Notes under the pieces: generated by a model | The model's database searches: none | What the model was told of the DNA's origin: nothing | The model's input: only the letters and a program-made list of their open reading frames with translations | Made by a program: the position numbers and the translations under genes | Origin: Lentzea alba | Lineage (GTDB): Bacteria; Actinomycetota; Actinomycetes; Mycobacteriales; Pseudonocardiaceae | Length of the DNA stretch: 64,000 nt | NCBI RefSeq assembly: GCF_011067745.1 | Contig: NZ_JAAMPJ010000018.1 | Location: 1 to 64,000, forward strand | Direction: 5' to 3' | Part shown: positions 7,405-15,150 of the stretch, one piece after another | Layout: the number at the start of each line of letters is the position of its first letter | Numbering within the stretch: the stretch's first letter is position 1

Positions 7405-8345
7405 GCCTGCACCTTCAGAGTTTCCTCGGAGACCTTCCACAGCTGGGCGGCTGCTTCGGGGTCGGTCGCGTAGGCGGCGAGGCCGCCGGTCATGCCGGGG
7501 GTGTGCGGCAGGGCCTCTTCGCAGTCTTCGAAGTAGAGGCCGGAGCGGCCCTCGACGAGCGGGGACACGGCCAGCACCAGCGTGGTGGCGGCGCCCTGCT
7601 CCGGCGTCTTGAGTCGCACCGGCACGGTGTCGCCGCGCTGCCGGCGGCGTTCCGCCAACTCCTCCGGAGTGACGTGGCGCTGCAGGGCCGTCAGGATGAC
7701 GCCCGGCATCAGGGCGTTCATCGTGATGCCGTCGGACGCCCAGCGCCGGCCGGCCTCGACGCCGAAGAGGACGTTCGCGGTCTTGGACTGGCCGTAGGCC
7801 GCCCAGCGGTCGTACTCGCGGCGCTCGAAGTGGATGTCGTCGAACACCACGGGGCTGATCAGGTGGCCGCCCGAGCTGACGTTGACGACACGGGCACCCT
7901 CGGCGCGCAGCGCGTCGAACAGGCCGGTGGTCAGCGTGAAGTGGCCGAAGTGGTTCGTGGCGAACTGGAGCTCCCAGCCCTCCGGCGTGCGGGTCAGCGG
8001 GGTGGCCATCACGCCCGCGTTGTTGATCAGCAGGTGCAGCGGGCCGTCCCACGAGCGGACGAACTCCTTCACCGAGTCCTGCGAGGTCAGCTCCAGCGGA
8101 GCGACGAAGATGCTCTTGTTGCCCGTGGCGGCGGACAGCTCGGCGGCGACCTGCTGCCCCGCCTCGACGTTCCGCGCCGCGATGGTGACCTCGGCGCCCG
8201 CGGCGGCCAGCGCCCGCACGGTCTCGACGCCGATGCCCGACGCTCCACCGGTGACCACGGCGCGACGGCCCGAGAGGTCGACGCCCTCGACGACCTCGAG
8301 CGCGGTGCTCTCGAAGCCGAACGGGGTGGTGATGCGCTCGCTCAT
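7401..8345 (-). CDS. SDR family oxidoreductase, upstream copy
   Basis: This 314-residue paralogue of the following SDR carries the same TGGASGIG, NNAG, VVNVSSG and YGQSKTANVLFG motifs. The two copies differ mainly in the C-terminal substrate-loop region (residues about 210-260). I start it at ATG 8345 (MSERITTPFG); an upstream in-frame ATG at 8372 would fall inside the operator region and lacks a ribosome site, whereas GGGGA precedes 8345. Having two nearly equal SDR copies in one operon, instead of one, is the oddity here. It is transcribed divergently from the TetR gene. Confidence 0.88.
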   Translation of the reverse strand: MSERITTPFGFESTALEVVEGVDLSGRRAVVTGGASGIGVETVRALAAAGAEVTIAARNVEAGQQVAAELSAATGNKSIFVAPLELTSQDSVKEFVRSWDGPLHLLINNAGVMATPLTRTPEGWELQFATNHFGHFTLTTGLFDALRAEGARVVNVSSGGHLISPVVFDDIHFERREYDRWAAYGQSKTANVLFGVEAGRRWASDGITMNALMPGVILTALQRHVTPEELAERRRQRGDTVPVRLKTPEQGAATTLVLAVSPLVEGRSGLYFEDCEEALPHTPGMTGGLAAYATDPEAAAQLWKVSEETLKVQA

Positions 8346-8374
8346 CTCAAATCCCCAACCTGTGTCGTACACTG

Positions 8375-8394
8375 AAACGGAGGTTCCTCCGGTT
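8375..8394. promoter_or_regulatory. TetR-type operator, copy 1
   Basis: AAACGGAGGTTCCTCCGGTT is a near-perfect 20-bp dyad 30 bp before the SDR start. It shares its arms with the second copy; the two centres are 33 bp apart, about three helical turns, so two dimers could bind on one DNA face. Confidence 0.75.
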
Positions 8395-8407
8395 CGAGTT
8401 CCACACT

Positions 8408-8427
8408 AAACGGAGGGTCCTCCGTTT
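8408..8427. promoter_or_regulatory. TetR-type operator, copy 2
   Basis: AAACGGAGGGTCCTCCGTTT is a 20-bp palindrome, perfect apart from its central GT pair, ending 5 bp before the GTG start of the TetR gene. This position predicts autorepression as well as control of the SDR pair. Confidence 0.8.
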
Positions 8428-8432
8428 GGCAA

Positions 8433-9014
8433 GTGACTCGATGGAGTGATGAAGTGCGTGCTGACGCTGTCCGCAACCGCGGGTTGTTGCTCGAGGTGGC
8501 GCTCGACGCCTTCACCCACGAGAAGGACGTGACGCTCGGCGCCATCGCCAAGAAGGCCGGCGTCGGGATCGGCACGCTGTACCGGCACTTCCCCACCCGC
8601 GAGGCCCTGATCGAGGCCGTCTACCGCACGGAGCTGGAGAAGCTCTGCGACGCCGCGCCCGAACTCCTGCAGACCCACGAGCCGGAAGCCGCGCTGCGGG
8701 AGTGGATGAACCGCTTCATCGCCTACGTCGCGACGAAGCGCGACCTCAAGGACGCCCTGCAGGCCGTGATCGCACTGGGCATCAACCCGTTCGAGCACAG
8801 CCGCGCCAAGATGACGACCGCCCTGCACCAGCTGCTGACCCCGCTCGGCGCGACCGCGGAACCCGTGGACGTGCTGACGATGCTCATCGCCGTCGGGCAG
8901 AACGGTGACGCGGATCAGGCGAAGCGGATGCTGAACCTGATCATGGACGGGATTCTCCACGGCGCCCGGAACGCTGCTCCTCGAAGCGCTCCACCAGCGC
9001 CGGAACCTCGTTGA
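8433..9014 (+). CDS. TetR family transcriptional regulator
   Basis: This protein of about 193 residues has an N-terminal TetR helix-turn-helix (ADAVRNRGLLLEVALDAF, then TLGAIAKKAGVGIGTLYRHF) and an all-helical ligand domain. The start is uncertain: GTG 8433 touches the palindrome, while GTG 8454, with GGAG seven bases before it, would give a protein seven residues shorter with a normal lead into the first helix. It is divergent from the two SDR genes and almost certainly their repressor. Its last 74 bp overlap the 3' end of the convergent GbsR/MarR-type gene. Confidence 0.88.
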   Translation: MTRWSDEVRADAVRNRGLLLEVALDAFTHEKDVTLGAIAKKAGVGIGTLYRHFPTREALIEAVYRTELEKLCDAAPELLQTHEPEAALREWMNRFIAYVATKRDLKDALQAVIALGINPFEHSRAKMTTALHQLLTPLGATAEPVDVLTMLIAVGQNGDADQAKRMLNLIMDGILHGARNAAPRSAPPAPEPR

Positions 9015-9426
9015 GCAGGTACGTGTAGAAGTCGCGCATGTAGGTCAGCCGGCCGTACGCGGGCCCCGCCCCGACCGCGTCGACACCCCGCTCGACCGCC
9101 GACAGCACGTCGTCGATGATCGAGTGCTGCCGCGAGTACAGCGTGGTCCAGGCGTTGTCGCGCATCCGGAAGTGCTCGCGCCGGCTCCCCGCCACGAAAC
9201 TGCGCTCGATCAACCCCATCTGCGCGACCATCTTGATGGCGCCGGACACCGACCCGGCGCTCACGCCCAGCTCCTCCGCCAGGTCTCCCGCGGTCAGCGA
9301 CTCCTTGTCGGAGAACAGGAACGCCGCCAGCGCCCGCGCCGCCATCCGCTGCATCCCGGCGCCGACCAGCGCCAGCGCGAGGCTCTCGGCCGCTTCCCTG
9401 CGATCTGTCTCGCCCGTCACAGTCAC
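8941..9426 (-). CDS. GbsR/MarR-type transcriptional regulator
   Basis: This winged-helix protein has about 161 residues. LTAGDLAEELGVSAGSVSGA is the recognition helix region, followed by the wing (GSRREHFRM) and a C-terminal dimerisation helix. The pattern is that of the GbsR-like MarR subgroup, whose members in actinomycetes often control an adjacent transporter or oxidoreductase. The start is either GTG 9426 or GTG 9420; neither has a strong ribosome site. A perfect 16-bp palindrome lies immediately upstream and separates it from a short flavoprotein gene. The 3' end overlaps the TetR gene by 74 bp. Confidence 0.8.
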   Translation of the reverse strand: MTVTGETDRREAAESLALALVGAGMQRMAARALAAFLFSDKESLTAGDLAEELGVSAGSVSGAIKMVAQMGLIERSFVAGSRREHFRMRDNAWTTLYSRQHSIIDDVLSAVERGVDAVGAGPAYGRLTYMRDFYTYLLNEVPALVERFEEQRSGRRGESRP

Positions 9427-9432
9427 CCAGTC

Positions 9433-9448
9433 TTCAGAAATTTCTGAA
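9433..9448. promoter_or_regulatory. perfect palindrome, likely GbsR/MarR operator
   Basis: TTCAGAAATTTCTGAA is a perfect 16-bp dyad, AT-rich in a GC-rich region. It begins 7 bp from the regulator's GTG and 39 bp from the flavoprotein ATG, the expected place for an autoregulated divergent operator. Confidence 0.75.
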
Positions 9449-9486
9449 CGTTCGCTAGCCTCGATCCTAGGGGGAAGGGGCTGGTT

Positions 9487-10020
9487 ATGGCCACCAGTAC
9501 AGCGGGCACAGCACTCGTCGTCGGCGCCGGGGTCGCGGGCCTCGCGACCGCACTTCGGCTGAGCCGCAGCACGTGGGAGGTCGTCGTGCTCGACCACGGC
9601 ACGCGCCCGGCACCCGTGCGACTCAAAGGTCCCGATCTGCAGGCCGCGAAACGGCTCGCCGCCCTGCCCTGGCCGCTGCACTACGAGACCCGGCACAGCA
9701 AGGTCACCGCGCTGCACCCCGACCGGTTCGGCGTCACGGTCGCGTTCAACGACCACGAAGACGAGTGGTTCGACGTCGTCGTGTGCGCCCAACCGTGCTG
9801 CGAGGCCGAGCGATTACCCGGCCTGCGCCTCGAATCCTGGTCCCGCGACCACGTCGCGCTGCTCTACCGGGCCGTCCGGGACACCGGCATCCCGCTCTCC
9901 GCGGCCGAACTGCTCGCCGACGCGTTCGACATCCACCCGGACGACCACGCCGCCTTTGCTTGGTGGGAAGCCACCCTGAAGCCGCACACGATTAGGCGCG
10001 CCTTTACCCGCGTTCGGTAA
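9487..10020 (+). CDS. short FAD/NAD(P)-binding oxidoreductase-like protein
   Basis: The 177-residue product begins with a clear Rossmann dinucleotide motif (VVGAGVAGLATALRLS, then WEVVVLD about 20 residues on). It then passes straight to a segment like the middle of FAD monooxygenases (VTALHPDRFGVTVAFND, DVVVCAQ). The G-D motif, the substrate domain and most of the C-terminal half of normal 380-500-residue relatives are missing, so it is either a decayed or a miniature flavoprotein. It contains a TTA codon at 9814-9816, rare in such genomes and read by the bldA tRNA. It is divergent from the GbsR/MarR-type gene and 11 bp before phoD. Confidence 0.6.
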   Translation: MATSTAGTALVVGAGVAGLATALRLSRSTWEVVVLDHGTRPAPVRLKGPDLQAAKRLAALPWPLHYETRHSKVTALHPDRFGVTVAFNDHEDEWFDVVVCAQPCCEAERLPGLRLESWSRDHVALLYRAVRDTGIPLSAAELLADAFDIHPDDHAAFAWWEATLKPHTIRRAFTRVR

Positions 10021-10031
10021 GCCTGCTGGTC

Positions 10032-11546
10032 ATGACCACGTTACGGAGACGTACCTTCATCGTGGGCAGCCTCGTGGGAGCAAGCGCCGGAGTCCTCACC
10101 TCCAGTCCGGCCAACGCCATCGGCTACCCCTTCACCCTGGGCATCGCGTCCGGCGAACCGGCCGCCGACGGATTCGTGATCTGGACCCGGCTCGCCCCCA
10201 ACCCCCTCGCCGCCGACGGTCTCGGTGGCATGCCGAACACCAACACGGCGGTCGACTGGCAGGTGGCCACCGACGAACGCTTCACCGCCGTCGTCCGGAC
10301 CGGCACGTTCACCACCCAGCAGGCGAGCGCGCACTCCGTCCACGTCACCCTCACCGGCCTCGAACCCGGCCGCGAGTACTGGTACCGCTTCCGCACCGGC
10401 GGTCACCTCTCCCCCGTCGGCCGCGCCCTCACCGCACCGGCCGTCGGCACCTCCCCCGAACTGACCATGCTCTTCGCGTCGTGCGCGCACTACGAGGAGG
10501 GCTACTTCACGGCCTACCGCCGGATGGCCGAGGAGCACCCCGACCTGATCCTGCACCTCGGCGACTACATCTACGAAGGCGCCGCCACCACCACGAAGGT
10601 CCGCGAGTTCGCGCCCGACGCCGAGATCAGCTCGCTCGCCAACTACCGGGTCCGCCACGCCCAGTACAAGGCCGACCCGGACCTGCAGGCAGCGCACGCC
10701 ACCGCACCGTGGCTGGTCGTCTGGGACGACCACGAGGTCGAGAACAACTACGCCAACCTGATCCGCAACGACACGAACCCCGCCGGTGACTTCAAAGCCC
10801 GGCGCGCGGCCGCGTACAAGGCGTACTACGAGCACATGCCGCTGCGCAGCGCCCAGGCCCCCACCGCCGAGAACATGTTGCTGCACCGCAGGGTCCGCTG
10901 GGGCAGCCTCGCCACGTTCCACATGCTCGACACCCGCCAGTACCGCAACGACCAGGCGTGCGGCGACGGCTCGAAGGTCTGCCCGGAAGCCGACGCAGCG
11001 AACCGCACGCTCACCGGCACCTCGCAGGAGACGTGGCTGATCGACGGCCTCCGCCAGAAGCTCGGCACGTGGGACTTCCTGGGCCAGCAGGTGTTCTTCG
11101 CCCAGAGGCTCAACAGCGCGGACGGTGCCAGGAGCATGGACGCGTGGGACGGCTATACCGCCAACCGCACCCGCATCCAGAACGCGTGGGACACCAACGG
11201 CAACAAGGGCACCGTGGTGCTCACCGGTGACGTGCACCGCAGCTGGGCCGCGAACCTCATGCAGAACTACCAGTCGCAGAACCGGATCATCGGCACCGAG
11301 CTCGTCACGACGTCGATCACGTCCGGCGCTGACGGCAACGCGGCCGACAACAGCCTCAACCCGACGCTGAACCCGCACGTGAAGTACTTCAAGAACCTGC
11401 GCGGCTACGTCAAGACCCGCACGAACTCCACGCAGATGCGCGTCGACTTCCGCGCCGTCGACAAGGTCACCGTCCGCGACTACCCGGTGAAGACCGTCGG
11501 CAGCTACGTGGTCGAGGCCACCAACCCCGGATTGCAGGCGCCGTGA
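10032..11546 (+). CDS. phoD: secreted PhoD-type alkaline phosphatase
   Basis: This 504-residue protein starts with a twin-arginine signal (LRRRTFIVGS, then a hydrophobic stretch ending SPANA), so it should be exported folded via Tat. The PhoD_N domain (residues about 35-130, with YWYRF) precedes the metallophosphatase core: FASCAHYEEG, HLGDYIYEG, VWDDHEVENN and LTGDVHRSW supply the Fe/Ca ligands. It should hydrolyse phosphodiesters and monoesters for phosphate scavenging; I saw no obvious PhoP box. The fourth codon is TTA (10041-10043), which in actinomycetes can make translation depend on developmental bldA tRNA. The next gene starts inside its stop (GTGA). Confidence 0.9.
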   Translation: MTTLRRRTFIVGSLVGASAGVLTSSPANAIGYPFTLGIASGEPAADGFVIWTRLAPNPLAADGLGGMPNTNTAVDWQVATDERFTAVVRTGTFTTQQASAHSVHVTLTGLEPGREYWYRFRTGGHLSPVGRALTAPAVGTSPELTMLFASCAHYEEGYFTAYRRMAEEHPDLILHLGDYIYEGAATTTKVREFAPDAEISSLANYRVRHAQYKADPDLQAAHATAPWLVVWDDHEVENNYANLIRNDTNPAGDFKARRAAAYKAYYEHMPLRSAQAPTAENMLLHRRVRWGSLATFHMLDTRQYRNDQACGDGSKVCPEADAANRTLTGTSQETWLIDGLRQKLGTWDFLGQQVFFAQRLNSADGARSMDAWDGYTANRTRIQNAWDTNGNKGTVVLTGDVHRSWAANLMQNYQSQNRIIGTELVTTSITSGADGNAADNSLNPTLNPHVKYFKNLRGYVKTRTNSTQMRVDFRAVDKVTVRDYPVKTVGSYVVEATNPGLQAP

Positions 11547-12664
11547 AGACTCTGCTGATCGCCAGCCTGCTGCTGGCCCCCGCGCCCATGACGTGGTCCA
11601 CGGTCAACAGCGAGTCGACCGGCGACCAGGACAACGCGTCCGTCTCGGCCACCCGCAACGGCTACACGGCCGTCGTGTGGGAGGACGACCGCGACACCAC
11701 CGACCCCGCCGACCCGGTCCACTCGGACGTCTGGATCCGGCTCTACAAGGAGGGCGCCTCCGTCTACGAGAAGAAGCTGAGCACCGGCGGCACCGGCAAC
11801 TGGCGCCACTGGCAGCCGGACGTGGCACTGCACGAGAACGGCAGCGCCGTCGTCGTGTGGTCGGAAGACCCGGACGGCAACGGTTTCTACAACATCGCGG
11901 TCCGCTCGGTCAGCGCCTCCGGCACCGTCTCGGGTTCCGGCACGGCCAACGCCAGTGCCGACGGCCAGCAGCACTTCCCCAGCATCGCGGCGGATCCGGA
12001 CACCGGCGGCTTCGCGGTCGCGTGGGAGGACAAGCAGGGCACGAACCCGTCCACCGTGCGGGTGAGCGGGTTCGCGTCGATCTCCAGCAAGACCTACGAG
12101 GCACAGGTCAACAACGCCGGCGGCACCCACGCGAAGCCCCAGGTCGCGATGGGTGCCGCAGGCAACGCGATCGTGGCTTGGGAGGCGGACGCGAACGTAG
12201 CCCGCAAGATCCTCACCCCGTCCGGCGGCGTGAAGCTGGCGCAAACCACCACGGGACAAGGAAAACGCCCCGCCGTGGCCGCCAACTTCAACGGTGACTT
12301 CGCCGTCGCCTGGGAACAGGCCGGTGTCCGCACCCAGTCGTTCACCGCGGCCGGAGCGGCCAGGACCGGAACGGCCCAGACCACCGGCACCGACCCGCAG
12401 GTCGGCATCGACGACCAGCTCGGCGTCGCGGTGACCACGGCGGAGGCGCAGGACGTCTACACCCAGGTCTACAACCCGGACGGCACCACCACCGGCCGGC
12501 CGGAGCGACAGCTCACGGTCTCGAAGGCCGACGGCAGGCAGGACGAGCCCGCCGTCGGTGTCGACCCGTGGGGCCGCGTCACCGTCGTCTACACCGACGA
12601 CAACGACGGCAACGGACACGACCAGGTCTACCTCGGCACCGGACTGACCACCCAGGCCTGGTGA
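11543..12664 (+). CDS. secreted beta-propeller-like repeat protein
   Basis: This 373-residue protein has a short signal peptide (KTLLIASLLLAPAP). Four to six repeated blades of about 50 residues follow, each ending in a V-W-x-D/E-D pattern: TAVVWEDDRD, AVVVWSEDPDGNG, FAVAWEDKQG, AIVAWEADA, FAVAWEQAG, VTVVYTDDNDGNG. Such A-V-A-W-E-D repeats occur in secreted six- or seven-bladed propellers of unknown role. D-x-D-G-N-G segments could bind calcium. No catalytic motif is visible. The GTG start lies within the phoD stop codon (GTGA), so it is translationally coupled to phoD and may act with it outside the cell (inference). Confidence 0.75.
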   Translation: MKTLLIASLLLAPAPMTWSTVNSESTGDQDNASVSATRNGYTAVVWEDDRDTTDPADPVHSDVWIRLYKEGASVYEKKLSTGGTGNWRHWQPDVALHENGSAVVVWSEDPDGNGFYNIAVRSVSASGTVSGSGTANASADGQQHFPSIAADPDTGGFAVAWEDKQGTNPSTVRVSGFASISSKTYEAQVNNAGGTHAKPQVAMGAAGNAIVAWEADANVARKILTPSGGVKLAQTTTGQGKRPAVAANFNGDFAVAWEQAGVRTQSFTAAGAARTGTAQTTGTDPQVGIDDQLGVAVTTAEAQDVYTQVYNPDGTTTGRPERQLTVSKADGRQDEPAVGVDPWGRVTVVYTDDNDGNGHDQVYLGTGLTTQAW

Positions 12665-12679
12665 CCTGGTGCCACCGCA

Positions 12680-13720
12680 CTAGCGCTGATCGAGAGGCCT
12701 GCGTCGCTGGTGGACGTCCAGCAGCGACGCGGGCTTCCAGAACCCGTTCACGTCGTAGGTGTCGGTACCGGGCGGCACGATCTCGTCGATCCGGTCCAGC
12801 ACGTCGTCGGTCAGCACCAGCGAGGCGCCCTCCAGCAACGACTCCAGGTGCTCCATCGTGCGCGGCCCGGTGATCGCCGAGGTCACCGCCGGATGCGACG
12901 TCACGAACGCGATCGCCAGCGCGGGCAACGACACCCCGATCTCGTCGGCGAGCTTCGCGAACTGCTCCACCGCGTCGAACTTCGCCGCGTTCTTCGGTAG
13001 CGACTCGTCGAACCGGTCCGGGGTCAGCGTCGCCCGGAACGCCTCGGCCGACGCGCCCCGCCGGTGCTTGCCCGACAGGAACCCGCTGGCCAGCGGGCTC
13101 CACACCAGCACACCCATCCCGAGCCGCTGCGCCGTCGGCAGCACCGACCGCTCGATCCCGCGCGCCAGCATCGAGTACGGCGGCTGCTCGGTCCGGAACC
13201 GCATCAGCCCGCGGTCGAGCGCCACGTGGTGCGCCTCGACGATCTCCTCGGCCGGGAACGTCGAGCACCCGAACGCCCGGATCTTCCCGTCCCGCACCAG
13301 ATCCGTGAGCACCGACAGCGTTTCCTCGACGTCGGTCGTGTAGTCCGGCCGGTGCACCTGGTAGAGGTCGATCCAGTCGGTGTCCAACCGCCGCAGGCTG
13401 TCCTCGACGGCGCGCACGATGTAGCGGCGCGAGTTGCCGCTGCGGTTGCGGCCCTCGCCGAGCGGGAAGTGCACCTTCGTGGCCAGCACGACGTCGTCGC
13501 GGCGGCCGGCGAGAGCCTTGCCGACGATCTCCTCGGACTCCCCCGCCGAGTACATGTCGGCGGTGTCCACGAAGTTGATGCCGGCGTCGAGCGCGCGGTG
13601 GATGATCCGCACACCCTCGTCGTGGTCGGAGTTGGCGACATCGCCGAACATCATGGCGCCGAGGCAGTGGTGGCTGACCTCGATGCCCGTTCCCCCGAGT
13701 ACGCGATAGCGCATGTTCAT
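12680..13720 (-). CDS. aldo/keto reductase (MerR-linked)
   Basis: This 346-residue aldo/keto reductase has the tetrad visible as Asp and Tyr in FVDTADMYSAG, Lys in LATKVHF and His in YQVHRPD. The C-terminal NADP-binding part includes SAITGPRTMEHLESLL. It belongs to the AKR11/12-like group related to general stress and sugar oxidoreductases. The start at ATG 13720 (MNMRYRVLGG) is chosen because the MerR-type promoter upstream predicts transcription beginning there, giving a leaderless message; the inner ATG at 13714 is an alternative. It is controlled, I infer, by the divergent MerR protein. Confidence 0.88.
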   Translation of the reverse strand: MNMRYRVLGGTGIEVSHHCLGAMMFGDVANSDHDEGVRIIHRALDAGINFVDTADMYSAGESEEIVGKALAGRRDDVVLATKVHFPLGEGRNRSGNSRRYIVRAVEDSLRRLDTDWIDLYQVHRPDYTTDVEETLSVLTDLVRDGKIRAFGCSTFPAEEIVEAHHVALDRGLMRFRTEQPPYSMLARGIERSVLPTAQRLGMGVLVWSPLASGFLSGKHRRGASAEAFRATLTPDRFDESLPKNAAKFDAVEQFAKLADEIGVSLPALAIAFVTSHPAVTSAITGPRTMEHLESLLEGASLVLTDDVLDRIDEIVPPGTDTYDVNGFWKPASLLDVHQRRRPLDQR

Positions 13721-13727
13721 GAGCGAA

Positions 13728-13758
13728 AACCTACGAACTAGAGTCGACTCTAGGTCAA
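13728..13758 (-). promoter_or_regulatory. MerR-type promoter with perfect palindrome in 19-bp spacer
   Basis: On the minus strand TTGACC (13758-13753), 19 bp and TAGGTT (13733-13728) form a stretched promoter. A perfect 16-bp palindrome, CTAGAGTCGACTCTAG (13738-13753), fills the spacer. Transcription would begin at about 13721, next to the reductase ATG. On the other strand TATGAT (13764-13769) lies 6 nt before the merR ATG, so merR may also be leaderless and autorepressed. Confidence 0.75.
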
Positions 13759-13775
13759 GAACATATGATCGAAGC

Positions 13776-14165
13776 ATGCAGTTGAGCATCGGACAGGTCG
13801 CCGAACGCACCGGGCTGAGCGTGCACGCGCTGCGCTTCTACGAGAAGGAAGGCATCCTCGCCCACCAGGTCCACAGAGGACCGGGCGGCCGCCGGGTGTA
13901 CACGCAGCAGGACGTCGACTGGCTGCGCATGTGCATCATGCTGCGCATGTCCGGGATGCCGGTGCCGGAGATCCGCCGCTACACCGAGCTGGTCCGCCAG
14001 GGCGACGGCAACGAACCGCAGCGCCTGGACATCCTCAAGGAGCACCAGGAACGCGTCCGGCAGCAGATGGTCCAGCTGCAGGAGTGCCTGGACACCATCA
14101 CCTACAAGGTCGGAATCTACGAGGAATACGTAAATTCGATCGCCGCGAAGGCGGTCGGCCAATAG
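13776..14165 (+). CDS. MerR family transcriptional regulator
   Basis: This 129-residue protein has the N-terminal winged HTH (LSIGQVAERTGLSVHALRFY, then RRVYTQQDVDWL) and a long dimerisation coiled coil (LDILKEHQERVRQQMVQLQE), ending YKVGIYEEYVNS. There is no metal-binding cysteine pattern, so it resembles the small-molecule or redox group that governs aldo/keto reductases and SDRs. It is divergent from the reductase gene and shares the palindrome between them. The MOSC gene starts 10 bp after its stop and may be cotranscribed. Confidence 0.9.
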   Translation: MQLSIGQVAERTGLSVHALRFYEKEGILAHQVHRGPGGRRVYTQQDVDWLRMCIMLRMSGMPVPEIRRYTELVRQGDGNEPQRLDILKEHQERVRQQMVQLQECLDTITYKVGIYEEYVNSIAAKAVGQ

Positions 14166-14175
14166 CCTCGGGCGC

Positions 14176-14844
14176 ATGCCCGTCGTGCTCTCGCTGAACA
14201 TCGCCCGCCAGACGGTTCCGGTGGACTACGCCAAGACGGGCGTCACCGCCATCGACAAGCGGCCCGTCGACGGACCGCTCGAGGTCAGCCCGCCCGGCCC
14301 GAAGGGCAGCGGGGGCAGCGGCATCCACGGCGACCTGATCGGCGACTGGAACCACCACGGCGGCGACTACCAGGCGGTGTACGGCTACGCCCGCGAGGAC
14401 CTGGACTTCTGGCAGGCCGAACTGGGCGTCGACCTGGACAACGGCCAGTTCGGCGAGAACCTGACCACGCAGGGCATCGACCAGACGCACGCCCTCGTCG
14501 GCGAACGCTGGCGCGTCGGCACCGCGCTGCTGGAGGTCACCGGGCCGCGCGTGCCGTGCCGGACTTTCGCAGGCTTCTTGGGGCAGCGCGGCTGGGTGAA
14601 ACGGTTCACGCAGGTCAATCGGCCCGGCGCCTACTTCCGCGTGCTGGAGGCCGGGCTGATCGCCTCCGGTGACGAGATCACCGTCGTGCACCGGCCGGAC
14701 CACGACGTCACCGTCGAGATGTACTTCCGGGCCGTCCTCACCGAAGCCGACCTGCTCCCCCGCCTGCTGGAGGCGGGAGATTCGGTGTCACCCGGGGTGA
14801 TCGAGCTCGTGCACAAGCGCAAGACCGTCGAACTCGATTCCTGA
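14176..14844 (+). CDS. MOSC domain protein (YiiM-like)
   Basis: This 222-residue protein carries a MOSC (molybdenum cofactor sulfurase C-terminal) domain: a GGDYQAVYGYAREDLDFW segment, FGENLTT, and the conserved Cys in EVTGPRVPCRTFAGF. The C-terminal 45 residues (DVTVEMYFRAVLTEADLLPRLLE) form the helical 3-alpha domain seen in YiiM. YiiM proteins use molybdenum cofactor to reduce N-hydroxylated bases or drugs; the function here is inferred from domain architecture. The gene follows merR closely on the same strand. Confidence 0.85.
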   Translation: MPVVLSLNIARQTVPVDYAKTGVTAIDKRPVDGPLEVSPPGPKGSGGSGIHGDLIGDWNHHGGDYQAVYGYAREDLDFWQAELGVDLDNGQFGENLTTQGIDQTHALVGERWRVGTALLEVTGPRVPCRTFAGFLGQRGWVKRFTQVNRPGAYFRVLEAGLIASGDEITVVHRPDHDVTVEMYFRAVLTEADLLPRLLEAGDSVSPGVIELVHKRKTVELDS

Positions 14845-14934
14845 CCGAGCACGCCCTGTGACCCCGGCCCCATTCGTATTACGCTCGCAAACCTGCTGAC
14901 TGGTGAGTCGACCACGTTCGACAGGTGGTGGCGG

Positions 14935-15144
14935 GTGCGACGAGGCGCCAAGGATGACAAGCGGTTCACCGGCCTGACCATCCTCGCGGCGACCACCGGC
15001 TTCGTGCTCTTCCTGCCCCCTCTGCTCACCGTCGCGAAGAACGCGGGCACCATCGCGGGCGTGCCCGCCGTGGCGGCCTACCTGTTCGGCGCGTGGCTCG
15101 TGATGATCGCGCTGGTCGCGCTGCTCGTCCGCCGGTCGGGATGA
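14935..15144 (+). CDS. small two-helix membrane protein preceding the symporter-kinase
   Basis: This 69-residue protein has two hydrophobic spans (about residues 13-33 and 44-65) joined by a short loop, and a basic N-terminus. The GTG at 14935 follows a GGTGG-type ribosome site. The next gene begins 6 bp later. Small two-span proteins with a P-P-L-L segment and a Y-L-F-G-x-W segment commonly accompany sodium/solute symporter-family genes, so I infer a partner or assembly role for the fused symporter-kinase. I do not assign it to a named family. Confidence 0.75.
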   Translation: MRRGAKDDKRFTGLTILAATTGFVLFLPPLLTVAKNAGTIAGVPAVAAYLFGAWLVMIALVALLVRRSG

Positions 15145-15150
15145 TCCGGC

